Positions 32,430-40,973 of a stretch of 60,213 bases of DNA are shown here, piece by piece. Source of the stretch: an uncultured Desulfobacterium sp. GTDB taxonomy: Bacteria > Desulfobacterota > DSM-4660 > Desulfatiglandales > Desulfatiglandaceae. Both the position numbers and the translations under genes were made by a program. The stretch spans positions 987,071 through 1,047,283 of the forward strand of contig LT984854.1 in NCBI GenBank assembly GCA_900258555.1. The letters are read 5' to 3'. Position 1 is the stretch's first letter. Each line of letters starts with the position of its first letter. Under the pieces are notes generated by a model, which was not told where the DNA came from, searched no databases, and was given only the letters and a program-made list of their open reading frames with translations.

Positions 32430-33465
32430 ATCAAAATGCTGGAAAATAGAAACACCTATAACTAATGTTATGGACATAAAAAGGTGTTCGTCATTACAGC
32501 ATCTTGATATTAGAGCATAATTACCCTGCAAAGCCATCTTGGCCTTAAATTTGGTTATAACCTTTTGCAAGACCTACTCTTCCGTTAAAATCAACATAAC
32601 CCGCTTATATATCAACAAGATCCTTTGCAAGTCCTATTGTTGGCATGTGATTTGCTTGCAGAATAATTCAAGTTGTTTGGAACTTATTCTGCATAATAAG
32701 TTTCTTCAAGAGCCGCTATCGCGGTTCGTCTATATGACGAAGGTGGCTCTATAATGGTTGGTTGGGTTCGAGGGAAAAACCTTGGACCATGGCATACCAA
32801 AGGCCGCGGGTGCGCCGGAGATAAAAAAGGTGTTATGGTGCACCCGCCTAATTTGGTGTTAATTGGAATTCAAATCAAATAGGGTTTTTCTGAAAATTGG
32901 TTATTCCGTAAGAGATAATTTTATGACAGGCCCGAACACTGTCGTTGAATACAGATAGAGATCTCTTACGTCATGGGGGGTGAGGGATTTGGCCTTTTTG
33001 AATCCTTAACCAAATGTAATCGTGGCCTAATAATACTGTGCACTGTGGCGCCCCCAAAATCCAGTATATTTCGCGACAAGCCCATATTAACTGTCGCAGG
33101 CGCCGGGATATAGAAACGAGGGGGACTCCTAAGGTGGCAGTAAAAACGAGATCAGAGGTACCACCTGTTTTAATAAATCCAGATAAGTTAAATCCCTGCC
33201 CCCCCACAAAGTATAATCAATCCGAGCAGGTCTTTAAAAGCGTTGAAGAGTTTTTTCGCTCTTAAAAGGCCTGGCTAATGTGAGTCAGTCCCTAATTTTT
33301 TCCATTTCCAGGTATCCCTCTGTTACATTTCTCCCTCTTCCTGAAATAGCAATAATATTCATATCCCGCTGGTATCTTGACTTCATTCTATACCCATTAT
33401 AAGAAAAGATCAGGAAAGGAAATCCTCTCTGCATAAGATCAATAATTAGACCGGCGGAAAGCCAT
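32430..33465. other. Long intergenic stretch with several stable hairpins (possible structured RNA)
   Basis: A region of about 1 kb without a gene I trust. It contains five stems: 32659-32693 (GCAGAATAA / TTATTCTGC), 32709-32751 (inner TTCGTC-TATAT-GACGAA), 32797-32856 (GCGGGTGC / GCACCCGC with an outer CCAAA/TTTGG), and 32908-32970 (CGTAAGAGAT / ATCTCTTACG enclosing GACAG/CTGTC). The density of nested stems could mark a non-coding RNA or a cluster of extragenic repeats. The remainder (32971-33465) shows nothing identifiable. Confidence 0.3.
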
Positions 33466-33645
33466 ATGAAAAGAATCATCCTTATTTTAATTGCGCTATT
33501 TTTTCTTTGCCAGGGTTGTGCCTTCATGTCTCTTGGACTAATGGAATCCGCAAGACCGCTTGCTAAAAAACAGACCCAAGAGGAAGGGAAATACAAAATA
33601 CTGATTGTAGACATATCCGGAACCATCACAGTTGAAATAGTGTAA
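33466..33645 (+). pseudogene. Lipoprotein fragment resembling the start of SppA
   Basis: A 59-residue frame from ATG 33466: basic start MKRII, hydrophobic core, lipobox ending QGC, then a short linker and KILIVDISGTITVEIV before TAA. The KILxxDISGxI segment is what follows the signal region in signal peptide peptidase A (SppA) lipoproteins, which continue for another 250 residues. The fragment ends at that strand. It is probably a truncated gene, less likely a small functional lipoprotein. Confidence 0.45.
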
Positions 33646-33751
33646 GAAGATTAAAGACTGGAACAGGTGTTTAAATGGTTGTGAATCCAAGGTCTTATCT
33701 CTTGACCCCTTGGCCCCTTGAATCCTCGAACCCTCAAGCTGCACAAGTTAA

Positions 33752-35236
33752 ATGAATCGTCCGGATGTAATTGTCATTGGTGGGGGCATCGGCGGTCTTG
33801 TAGCAGCAGGGCTCCTGGCGCATAAGGGGAAAGAGGTGCTCCTGATTGAAAAGCAGGCCAGGGTGGGCGGATTTGTGACCGGTTTTACCCGTGACGGCTA
33901 TTACTTTGATGCGGCCTGCGCATTTGTTTCCGCCTGCACCCCTGGTGCAGAATTATATAACATATTAAGTGAGCTTGGAGTAATTGACGATATTACATTC
34001 CTTCCGATAAAGGATGTATGGAACATATATCCCAATTTCGACCTCCGCATCAATTATCAAGATCCTGCGGCCTACCTGGAAAGCGTCAGGGTGCGCTTTC
34101 ATGAATTTTCAGATGGATTTTCAGGCTATGAAACACTGACCAACCAACTGGGAAGGGAGTTTGTGGCTTTTGAGCAGGCGCCGCTATGGAAGAAACTACT
34201 TCTGCCATTTTCATTCCCTATCCTTTTTAGATATGCCAGAAAATCCCACGCCGACATCTTAGAGAGATTTTTCGGTAATGACCCAGACATAACCCTTGCC
34301 CTTTCCGCCTTGCCAACCGCCCTGCCGCCCAGCAGGCTTTCTTACACGTTTGTGGCGGTCCTGTGGGCGAAGGTCTTAAAAAGCGGGGTCTTCTACCCCA
34401 AGGGCGGGATGAGGGCGCTTACTAAGGCCATTGACAAGGGGATAAGAAGGCTTGGGGTCAATATCTCCTGCGGCCTTGAGGTGATCAGGGTCATAACCAG
34501 AGGGGAAAGGGCTGTAGGGGTCACCCTATCAAATGGTCAGGAGGTCTATTCAGACTGGGTTATCTCAAACGGTAACCCTTTTTTGATGCAAGGGTTCCTG
34601 CCAGACAGGCTCCATCTCTACGGTCGGCTACATAGGCTTGAAAGATACAGACTATCTTTATCCGCGGTCCTTTTTTATGTGAAACTGCATAAGGAGGCGC
34701 TTCCACCTAACTGGCCATATTTTGTATCCATCACCACGGCAACTGATCTTGAGGCCATGCACGGGGCCTTGGAGGCAGGGTCAATGGAACAGGGCCTTCA
34801 TATGGTCATCACCACCCCCAGCCTTCTTGATCAGACTCTTGCCCCGCCGGGCTATCACTCACTCAAGGTCCTTGTGCATGCCCCGCGTGCAGATCTCTTT
34901 GCCAGGAATTACGGGTTTGACAGCTCATTTAACCGGCTTCAAAAACAGGTCTTCTCCAAGATCCATAAACTTTCCGGCCTTGATCTCGCAACGCATGCAT
35001 TCTTTGTTGAGAGGGCAACCCCGAATACCCTTATGAGGATGACAGGAAACCAGCAGGGTGCAATGTACGGCCTTGATGCCGCCTGCGGCCAGGTGGGTCC
35101 ACAGCGCCCCCCCAACCGAACGGCCATTAAAAACCTCCTCTGGGCGGGCCACTATACCCACCCTGCCCACGGGATTGTCGGGAGCGCCATGTCAGGGTCA
35201 TTCGCTTCAAAGATTGTCCTTTCAGATTCTAAATAA
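33752..35236 (+). CDS. CrtI-like FAD-dependent oxidoreductase (phytoene desaturase family)
   Basis: A 494-residue flavoprotein of the amine-oxidase/CrtI group. The FAD motif is VIVIGGGIGGLVAAGLLA, followed by GKEVLLIEKQARVGGFV (dinucleotide-binding E and GG). The C-terminal FAD contact is LLWAGHYTHPAHGIVGSAMSG. A YPKGGMRALTKAID block is typical of CrtI/CrtN desaturases and retinol saturases. Such enzymes insert or remove C=C bonds on long polyenes. Near the polyene-type cluster, it is a plausible desaturase or isomerase of the product; similar CrtI-type genes occur in proposed ladderane gene sets. The gene stands alone, with about 120 bases before the next frame. Confidence 0.85.
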   Translation: MNRPDVIVIGGGIGGLVAAGLLAHKGKEVLLIEKQARVGGFVTGFTRDGYYFDAACAFVSACTPGAELYNILSELGVIDDITFLPIKDVWNIYPNFDLRINYQDPAAYLESVRVRFHEFSDGFSGYETLTNQLGREFVAFEQAPLWKKLLLPFSFPILFRYARKSHADILERFFGNDPDITLALSALPTALPPSRLSYTFVAVLWAKVLKSGVFYPKGGMRALTKAIDKGIRRLGVNISCGLEVIRVITRGERAVGVTLSNGQEVYSDWVISNGNPFLMQGFLPDRLHLYGRLHRLERYRLSLSAVLFYVKLHKEALPPNWPYFVSITTATDLEAMHGALEAGSMEQGLHMVITTPSLLDQTLAPPGYHSLKVLVHAPRADLFARNYGFDSSFNRLQKQVFSKIHKLSGLDLATHAFFVERATPNTLMRMTGNQQGAMYGLDAACGQVGPQRPPNRTAIKNLLWAGHYTHPAHGIVGSAMSGSFASKIVLSDSK

Positions 35237-35356
35237 TGTTGACAAGACCGCCTCTCTTTTCTTTAAATTTTCTTTGACCAGATCGGATATAGCCTTATAA
35301 TGAATTCAACACACCGTTATGTGAATAGTACCAAGTAATTCAATATCTGGTAATAG

Positions 35357-36088
35357 ATGAAATCGCTGAGATACGTCTCATTATTACTTTCCGGCCTTTT
35401 GATTTTGTCGTCCCCTTTCTTGGAGATTACTACAGGGGTTACCCCTGGGTTCGGGGAGGAACTTAAACATAATGGCAAACGTTTGACAGGGGAAACCACC
35501 ATGACAGAAAAAGACAAACTGACTGAGGATGAGGGAAGATACCTCTTGTCTGTCGCAAGAAACACTATCGAGGAAAAAATTTTTAACAGGAAGGATAAAG
35601 GACAGCCCGACGCCAAAAAGTCAGACAAGTTTGTTGAGCGGCGCGGGACCTTCGTCACCCTGACAAAAGGCAAGAACCTGCGCGGCTGCATAGGGCATAT
35701 CATTCCTCAGGAATCACTGATTGATGGAATCAGGGAAAACGCCATCAATGCCGCATTTCGTGATCCGCGGTTTCCACCCCTGACAAAGGAGGAGTGGGAC
35801 AGGGTAAAGATAGAGATCAGTATCTTAACTGATCCCAAGCCCCTTTCTTACTCCGGTGCAGACGATTTATTAAGTAAATTGCGCCCCAATATTGACGGCG
35901 TAATCATAAAGAAAGGTTTTTATCAGTCCACCTTCCTTCCCCAGGTTTGGGAGCAATTGCCAAAAAAGGAGGAATTCCTCGCCCATCTCTGCCTGAAGGC
36001 CGGCCTTGCAGCCGATGAATGGAAGAAAGGAGGGCTTGATGTCCTGACCTACCAGGTCCAGGCATTTGAGGAAGAAGGTCACCAATAA
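35357..36088 (+). CDS. amrA: AMMECR1 / AmmeMemoRadiSam system protein A, exported
   Basis: A 243-residue protein. Residues 1-~30 form a signal peptide (MKSLRYVSLLLSGLLILSS), which AmrA proteins usually lack. Residues 60-240 match AMMECR1: RGTFVTLTKGKNLRGCIGHI contains the conserved LRGCIG motif, then AINAAFRDPRFPPLTKEEW and FLPQVWEQLPKKEEFL. AmmeMemoRadiSam is a three-part system (A, Memo B, radical SAM S) of unknown chemistry. A Memo (B) gene is not visible in this window. The two other genes here start at 36258 and 38351, so A, a spermidine-synthase-like protein and S share one strand and tight spacing. Confidence 0.85.
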   Translation: MKSLRYVSLLLSGLLILSSPFLEITTGVTPGFGEELKHNGKRLTGETTMTEKDKLTEDEGRYLLSVARNTIEEKIFNRKDKGQPDAKKSDKFVERRGTFVTLTKGKNLRGCIGHIIPQESLIDGIRENAINAAFRDPRFPPLTKEEWDRVKIEISILTDPKPLSYSGADDLLSKLRPNIDGVIIKKGFYQSTFLPQVWEQLPKKEEFLAHLCLKAGLAADEWKKGGLDVLTYQVQAFEEEGHQ

Positions 36089-36098
36089 GAGTCCCCTT

Positions 36099-36233
36099 AT
36101 TCCATTTTGCATCCAATATGATAACAGGGCGACAGTTAAGAGGCGACGCAGGCGTACATCATCAGTACGTCGAGGAGCCGACGACGAAGTCAATCCCGCC
36201 TTGGCGGGATAGCGCTTGAATGCGAAACGGAAT
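36099..36233. repeat. 135-bp element bounded by imperfect 18-bp inverted repeats
   Basis: The ends ATTCCATTTTGCATCCAA (36099-36116) and TTGAATGCGAAACGGAAT (36216-36233) are complementary at 15 of 18 positions. Between them lie smaller hairpins: CGTAC/GTACG, GTCG/CGAC and a perfect CCCGCC-TT-GGCGGG (36195-36208). It sits between amrA and the spermidine-synthase-like gene. It looks like a dispersed mobile repeat (MITE-like). The right arm would be translated if the next gene began at 36216, so the ATG at 36258 is preferred there. Confidence 0.5.
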
Positions 36234-36257
36234 CAAATCCTTCAGGTCATCTTGCCC

Positions 36258-38354
36258 ATGGATCAAAGGCGATTACTTATTTTCTCGATTATAAGTACAG
36301 GCGTTACATCGGTCGCCACCCAGCTTGTCACCATCAGGGAATTTCTGACCCAGTTCCACGGTAACGAGATAACCATCTCTTTAGTGCTCTTCTGCTGGCT
36401 TCTGCTGACAGGGATTGGAAGCCTTGCGGCCAGATGGTTCCGACAGTCTTCCATCAAAGTCTATCCCATTCTCGTTCTTACTATCGCCATACTCCCCATT
36501 TTGCAGTTACTCGCAATCAGGGGTTTTAAAGAGGCGTTTTTCACCCACGGGGTCTCTCCAGGGTTTTATCAGATCTTTTTCTATATCCTTATTACAATTA
36601 CACCCTATTGTCTGTTAACTGGTTTTATCCTGCCCTATGCCCAGAAGGTCATCATCGCCTCCGGACATGAATTTGAAAGCGGCACTCTTTATCTTACTGA
36701 CACAATAGGAGATATCCTGGCAGGGGCGCTGTTCAGCTTTGTCCTGGTCTACCTGCTTAAACCCTTTTCAACCATTGCCGTTACCTCCACACCTCTGATA
36801 CTCTCAGCCCTTGCCCTCCTTTTTTACTCCAGAAAACGCGCACTGCTTCCGGCCGTTTTTCTCTTGACCCTCCTGTTCTATTATTTCTCCACAAACAGCA
36901 GATTTGAGATCAGTTCCATTGCTCCACAGTACGGCAGGATCGAGCAATACATTGAGTCACCCTTTGGCCGGATTGTCGTCACAAAAGAAGGGGATCAGCA
37001 GACCCTGTGGGAGTCGGGCGTTCCGTTATACTCCGGATCAAACATCATCAAGAGCGAGGAAAAGATCCATTATGCACTAAGCCAGTTTAACAGGGTAGAG
37101 GACGTGCTACTGGTGTCAGGCGGCCTGGGAGACACCATGACAGAGGTCAATAAATACAGGCCGATCAGTGTTGACTATGTGGAGCTTGACCCCAAATTGA
37201 CAAAGGCGGCGGAAGATATCGGCATAATAAAGAAAAGGCAGGGCCTTAATATCATAAATACCGACGGCAGGAGCTATCTTAAAGACACCCATAAAAAATA
37301 CGATGCAATCATACTCGATCTGCCGGAGCCTGACACCTTTCAGATAAATCGTTTTTATACTGCCGAATTCTTCCTTCTTGCAAAAAAGGCCCTTAAAAAA
37401 GAGGGCCTTATTCTGTTCAGCATGGGTTATAATCCTGATTACCTCAGCGACATATGGCGCAAAAAATTCTCCACCATTTACAGCACGGTCAGTCTCCACT
37501 TTAGGAACATCCTTGTCCTCCCCGGTGAAGAGGCCTATTTCCTGTGCAGCGACAGGAACCTTGAAACAGATATCCCATCATTGCTGGCTAAAAAGTCCAT
37601 CAGCACATCATATGTGGAGGGCTATTTCTACGGCAACGTAACTGCGGAGCGCATCAAAAGGTTAAAAGACTGCCTGGACTTGAGTGCCCCGGTCAATACG
37701 GACTTTGACCCGGGGCTCATCAGCATAGTGTTGCGGCACTGGTTTATGGAATATGGTGCATCGCCCAATTATTTTTTCCTGGCGGTCCTGATCCTGACCA
37801 TAACTTATCTGATGTTCATCAGGAGAGAAGAGTATGTGCTATTTTCCACCGGCCTTTCAGTAATGGGCATAGAGATGCTGGTAGTATTTGCCTTTCAGGT
37901 GGTATATGGTTACATTTATCTAAAGATCGGCGCCATTGTGACCGCATTTTTATTGGGGCTTCTACCGGGCGCCATTATAGGGAATCGGATAACAGATATT
38001 AGCAAAACCAAATTGATTGCATCTGAATTATCTGTCCTGTTGCTTCTGATCCTGTTTTACCTGTGGGCGGCCTTTTTCAGGACCGGGCTCCACCCTGTTT
38101 TTTATCTGATATACAGCTTTTTCTTTTCCCTTGTATGCGGATTCCAGTTCCCGGTAGCGGCAGGGATGATAGGTGAGGCCAAAAGCCCGGCAGCAGGCTG
38201 TCTCGCGGCTGATCTGGTGGGTGCCTCTGTGGGCACCCTGGCCACAGGTACCATATTGATACCCATTTTTGGGATAAAGGTCGCTGTGATATCTTTGATC
38301 ATCATAAAGATGTCTAGCGCAATAATCGCCTCTGTTTCCGGCAAGAACAGGTGA
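36258..38354 (+). CDS. Membrane-embedded spermidine-synthase-like protein
   Basis: About 698 residues from ATG 36258. The N-terminal ~215 residues have about seven membrane spans, the middle (~230-495) is a spermidine-synthase-type Rossmann domain, and four to six further spans follow. The SAM/dcSAM-binding region reads VLLVSGGLGDTMTEV, then YVELDPKLTKAA and IINTDGRSYLK, with the DLPEPDTFQINRFYT motif. Many members of this membrane type do not make polyamines and their function is unknown. The stop overlaps the radical SAM gene (GTGA), so it is translationally coupled to amrS. The link to AmmeMemoRadiSam suggests that an aminopropyl or methyl group is involved (inference). Confidence 0.8.
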   Translation: MDQRRLLIFSIISTGVTSVATQLVTIREFLTQFHGNEITISLVLFCWLLLTGIGSLAARWFRQSSIKVYPILVLTIAILPILQLLAIRGFKEAFFTHGVSPGFYQIFFYILITITPYCLLTGFILPYAQKVIIASGHEFESGTLYLTDTIGDILAGALFSFVLVYLLKPFSTIAVTSTPLILSALALLFYSRKRALLPAVFLLTLLFYYFSTNSRFEISSIAPQYGRIEQYIESPFGRIVVTKEGDQQTLWESGVPLYSGSNIIKSEEKIHYALSQFNRVEDVLLVSGGLGDTMTEVNKYRPISVDYVELDPKLTKAAEDIGIIKKRQGLNIINTDGRSYLKDTHKKYDAIILDLPEPDTFQINRFYTAEFFLLAKKALKKEGLILFSMGYNPDYLSDIWRKKFSTIYSTVSLHFRNILVLPGEEAYFLCSDRNLETDIPSLLAKKSISTSYVEGYFYGNVTAERIKRLKDCLDLSAPVNTDFDPGLISIVLRHWFMEYGASPNYFFLAVLILTITYLMFIRREEYVLFSTGLSVMGIEMLVVFAFQVVYGYIYLKIGAIVTAFLLGLLPGAIIGNRITDISKTKLIASELSVLLLLILFYLWAAFFRTGLHPVFYLIYSFFFSLVCGFQFPVAAGMIGEAKSPAAGCLAADLVGASVGTLATGTILIPIFGIKVAVISLIIIKMSSAIIASVSGKNR

Positions 38355-39529
38355 CACACATGAACACTATGCTGACACGCAAGGAATTCATCAAGACCAT
38401 GGGCCTCTGCGCATCCGCGCTTTTGTGCGCAGGGCCCGGATACGGTTTTCTGGGAGACGAAGACCAGGTTGACATAAAGGGCCATATCTTTGAAAACGAC
38501 GCCCCAGAGGAGCCATGGAAATGGTCCATAGAAGGGTTTCACTATGAAACCGCGGGAGAAACGGTCGAGTGTCAGATTTGCCCGAACCACTGCGCCTTGG
38601 ACCCCGGAGACCGGGGCGCGTGCAGGTCCAAGGTCAACATCAAGGGAAAGCTCTACTCACTGGCCTATGGCAACCCCTGTTCAGTCAATGTGGACCCCAT
38701 TGAAAAAAAACCCTTAAACCACTTCCATCCCCGCTCTTTGATCTTTTCCATTGCCGCTGCCGGATGCAACTTCCGGTGTCTCAATTGCCAGAACTGGGAG
38801 ATATCCCAGAAAAGGCCTGAAGATGTGCAACATGACGAATTATTTCCAGCAGACGTGGTCAAGACGGCAAAGGACAGGGGCATCCCTTCAATCGCCTACA
38901 CCTACTCTGAGCCGATTTCATTTTACGAATACATGTATGATACGGCAAAGGCAGCCAGGGCGGCAGGTATTAAAAACGTGCTGGTCTCAAACGGCTATAT
39001 CAATCCCGGCCCTTTTCTGAAGCTCTGCAAATACCTCGATGGGGCCAATGTCAACCTCAAATCCTTTGATGACGCCACATACAGGCGTCTAAACGGCGGC
39101 ACATTGGCTCCGGTGCTGGAGACATTCAAGAATATGCACAGGGAGGGGGTCTGGTTTGAAATGACTACACTTGTGGTCCCCTCCTATGTAGATAACCCGG
39201 AGATGATCAAGAGGATGTGCGCATGGATACTAAAGGAACTTGGGCCTGATTATCCCCTGCACTTCCTGAGATTTTTTCCCCTTTACAAGCTCTCAAGGCT
39301 TCCTGCCACGCCGGTGGAAACACTTGCGAACCTGAGGGACATTGCCCTTAAGGAAGGGATTCGATATGTATATGTGGGAAATGTCCCCGACCATGAGGGG
39401 ACACATACCTATTGCCATAACTGCAAGAAGATCCTGATCGAGCGAAAGGGCTATATCATAGCACAGTATAATATTGAAAACAGCCTCTGCAGGTATTGCA
39501 AGGCAAAGATCCCGGGAAGGTGGGGGTAA
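38351..39529 (+). CDS. amrS: AmmeMemoRadiSam system radical SAM enzyme, exported form
   Basis: A 392-residue protein (possible starts GTG 38351 and ATG 38360). The N-terminus is a Tat-like signal (TRKEFIKTMGLCASALLCAG; RK in place of RR), so the mature protein may be extracytoplasmic, unusual for a radical SAM enzyme. An N-terminal Fe-S-type set CQICPNHCALDPGDRGAC is followed by the radical SAM motif CNFRCLNC (Cx3Cx2C). YTYSEPISFYEYMYDTAK and NVNLKSFDDATYR fit the AmrS/PflA group. A C-terminal CHNC...CRYC set could bind zinc or another cluster. It completes the A + spermidine-synthase-like + S arrangement. Confidence 0.85.
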   Translation: MTHMNTMLTRKEFIKTMGLCASALLCAGPGYGFLGDEDQVDIKGHIFENDAPEEPWKWSIEGFHYETAGETVECQICPNHCALDPGDRGACRSKVNIKGKLYSLAYGNPCSVNVDPIEKKPLNHFHPRSLIFSIAAAGCNFRCLNCQNWEISQKRPEDVQHDELFPADVVKTAKDRGIPSIAYTYSEPISFYEYMYDTAKAARAAGIKNVLVSNGYINPGPFLKLCKYLDGANVNLKSFDDATYRRLNGGTLAPVLETFKNMHREGVWFEMTTLVVPSYVDNPEMIKRMCAWILKELGPDYPLHFLRFFPLYKLSRLPATPVETLANLRDIALKEGIRYVYVGNVPDHEGTHTYCHNCKKILIERKGYIIAQYNIENSLCRYCKAKIPGRWG

Positions 39530-39745
39530 CCCTTAATGTGTGACAATAGATAAAATTGCCCCATTTCAAGGGTGACTCCATTTCCGATTTGCTAATTGCG
39601 ACTGTTGATCAGATTTACGATCAGCTTGACCATGGTTTCTTTGTCTGCAGGGTTGCTCTCGGCAATCATCAGCGTTATTGCCACCAGGGCGTTGTCGGCA
39701 ATCCGCTTTGTAGATGTCTGGTTTTCTTTAACACTTACGGGCTGA

Positions 39746-39958
39746 TACAGCTACCACTGGGAACGCCGGGGGGTTGATGGCAAAATCTTCCGCCATGATA
39801 ATGCGCCTCATAAGAGTTGGCAATTTGTGACTACATTCCCCAAACACTTTCACGACGGTAACGAAGACATCATTTCAGAAAGCCGGATAAGCGAAACTCC
39901 TGATATAGCACTGCGGGAGTTTCTCTCCTTTGCCCGAGAAAAAATGAAGTCGCTTTAA
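39746..39958 (+). pseudogene. DUF6516/TumE-type toxin remnant
   Basis: An open frame of 70 codons ends at TAA 39956-39958. It reads YSYHWERRGVDGKIFRHDN, then APHKSWQFVTTFPKHFH and GNEDIISESRI, which matches the C-terminal part of the small DUF6516/TumE toxin family (KYSYHWxxxxGxLxxRxDNAPHH...TFPxHxH). Directly upstream is a TGA (39743-39745) and no start codon, and the preceding bases (39556-39742) do not continue the family in the same frame. The N-terminal half is therefore disrupted. No antitoxin partner is visible. Confidence 0.6.
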
Positions 39959-39971
39959 TACTTTAGTAAGT

Positions 39972-40973
39972 TCATTTTTCGCCCGTTGTTACAAGGGGAT
40001 TGTACGTGACCTCCCCGGAGGAATATCTCCCACACCTGTCGTTCCAGTATGATAAGAGGGCTCCATCCCTGTACAGCATCAGGACCGAGCAGGACTCTTC
40101 GCATTTTTTGCATACAAAGCTTTTGATCCTGTGCTCCTTTCCGGAGAGTTCAAGTCCTTGGAATGCGGGCTGTTCTGTTTTGACCATCGAGGCCAGAAGG
40201 GCTGCCCCGTACGCCCCGGCGACGCCGTAATAGGGAGAGACATGAATCTCGCATCCGGTCTGCTCCTGAAATTCCCGCACAATCCCCTTATTGGCCGCAA
40301 CCCCTCCCTGGAATACAACCGGCGGCGTTATTGGTTTCCCCCTTGCGACCGAGGCCAGATAATTTTTTACCAGGGCGCGGCACAGACCTGCCACAATGTC
40401 ATTCATGGGGGCGCCGATCTGCTGCTTGTGTATCATATCGGTTTCGGCGAATACCGTGCACCTGCCGGAAATTGATGCCGGATTATTGGATGACAGGGCG
40501 ATCTCTCCCATGTCTTCCACCCTTATTCCCAAACGCCCTGACTGTTGATCCAGAAAAGATCCTGTGCCGGCCGCGCAAACCGTGTTCATGGCAAAATCAA
40601 CGGCCATTCCATCCCTTACAATAATTATCTTCGAGTCCTGGCCCCCGATCTCTACGATAGTCCTGACCTCCGGCATGATTTTTACCGCCGCCAGGGTATG
40701 GGTGGTGATCTCATTTTTTATGATATTGGTGTTTATAAGGCGGCCAGCCAGGGTGCGGCCGCTCCCGGTTGTTGCAGCGGTCCGGACCACGGGAAGCGGT
40801 TGCCTATTGCTGAGGCGGATCATTGCAGCCCTCATGGAGGCCTGAGGATCGCCGTATGTACGCACGTAAAGGGAATCCAGCATGGAGAGGCTGTCCGCAT
40901 CAAGCACGACCATCTTCGTGCTCACTGAACCCACATCTATTCCTAGGAATATTTCATTTGATTTTGACGCCAT
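39972..40973 (-). CDS. Acyl-CoA dehydratase activase (BadF/HgdC-type ATPase)
   Basis: A 333-residue member of the ASKHA-fold activases. FLGIDVGSVSTKMVVLD is the phosphate-1 loop, IVEIGGQDSKIIIV the phosphate-2 loop, and two conserved Cys lie in AMNTVCAAGTGSFLDQQ and SGRCTVFAETDMIH, which hold the bridging [4Fe-4S] cluster of the homodimer. A C-terminal extension carries CKKCEESC, another metal-like set. These proteins use ATP to inject an electron into a dehydratase or ring-reductase. The two upstream genes encode HgdB-like partner proteins, coupled by overlaps of 20 and 4 bases, so this is one operon. Confidence 0.9.
   Translation of the reverse strand: MASKSNEIFLGIDVGSVSTKMVVLDADSLSMLDSLYVRTYGDPQASMRAAMIRLSNRQPLPVVRTAATTGSGRTLAGRLINTNIIKNEITTHTLAAVKIMPEVRTIVEIGGQDSKIIIVRDGMAVDFAMNTVCAAGTGSFLDQQSGRLGIRVEDMGEIALSSNNPASISGRCTVFAETDMIHKQQIGAPMNDIVAGLCRALVKNYLASVARGKPITPPVVFQGGVAANKGIVREFQEQTGCEIHVSPYYGVAGAYGAALLASMVKTEQPAFQGLELSGKEHRIKSFVCKKCEESCSVLMLYRDGALLSYWNDRCGRYSSGEVTYNPLVTTGEK

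Noticed and set aside
33038-33265. 75-aa plus-strand frame in the long gap after NtrC
   Set aside because: Arg/Pro-rich chance-like composition and no ribosome site or homology that I recognise.
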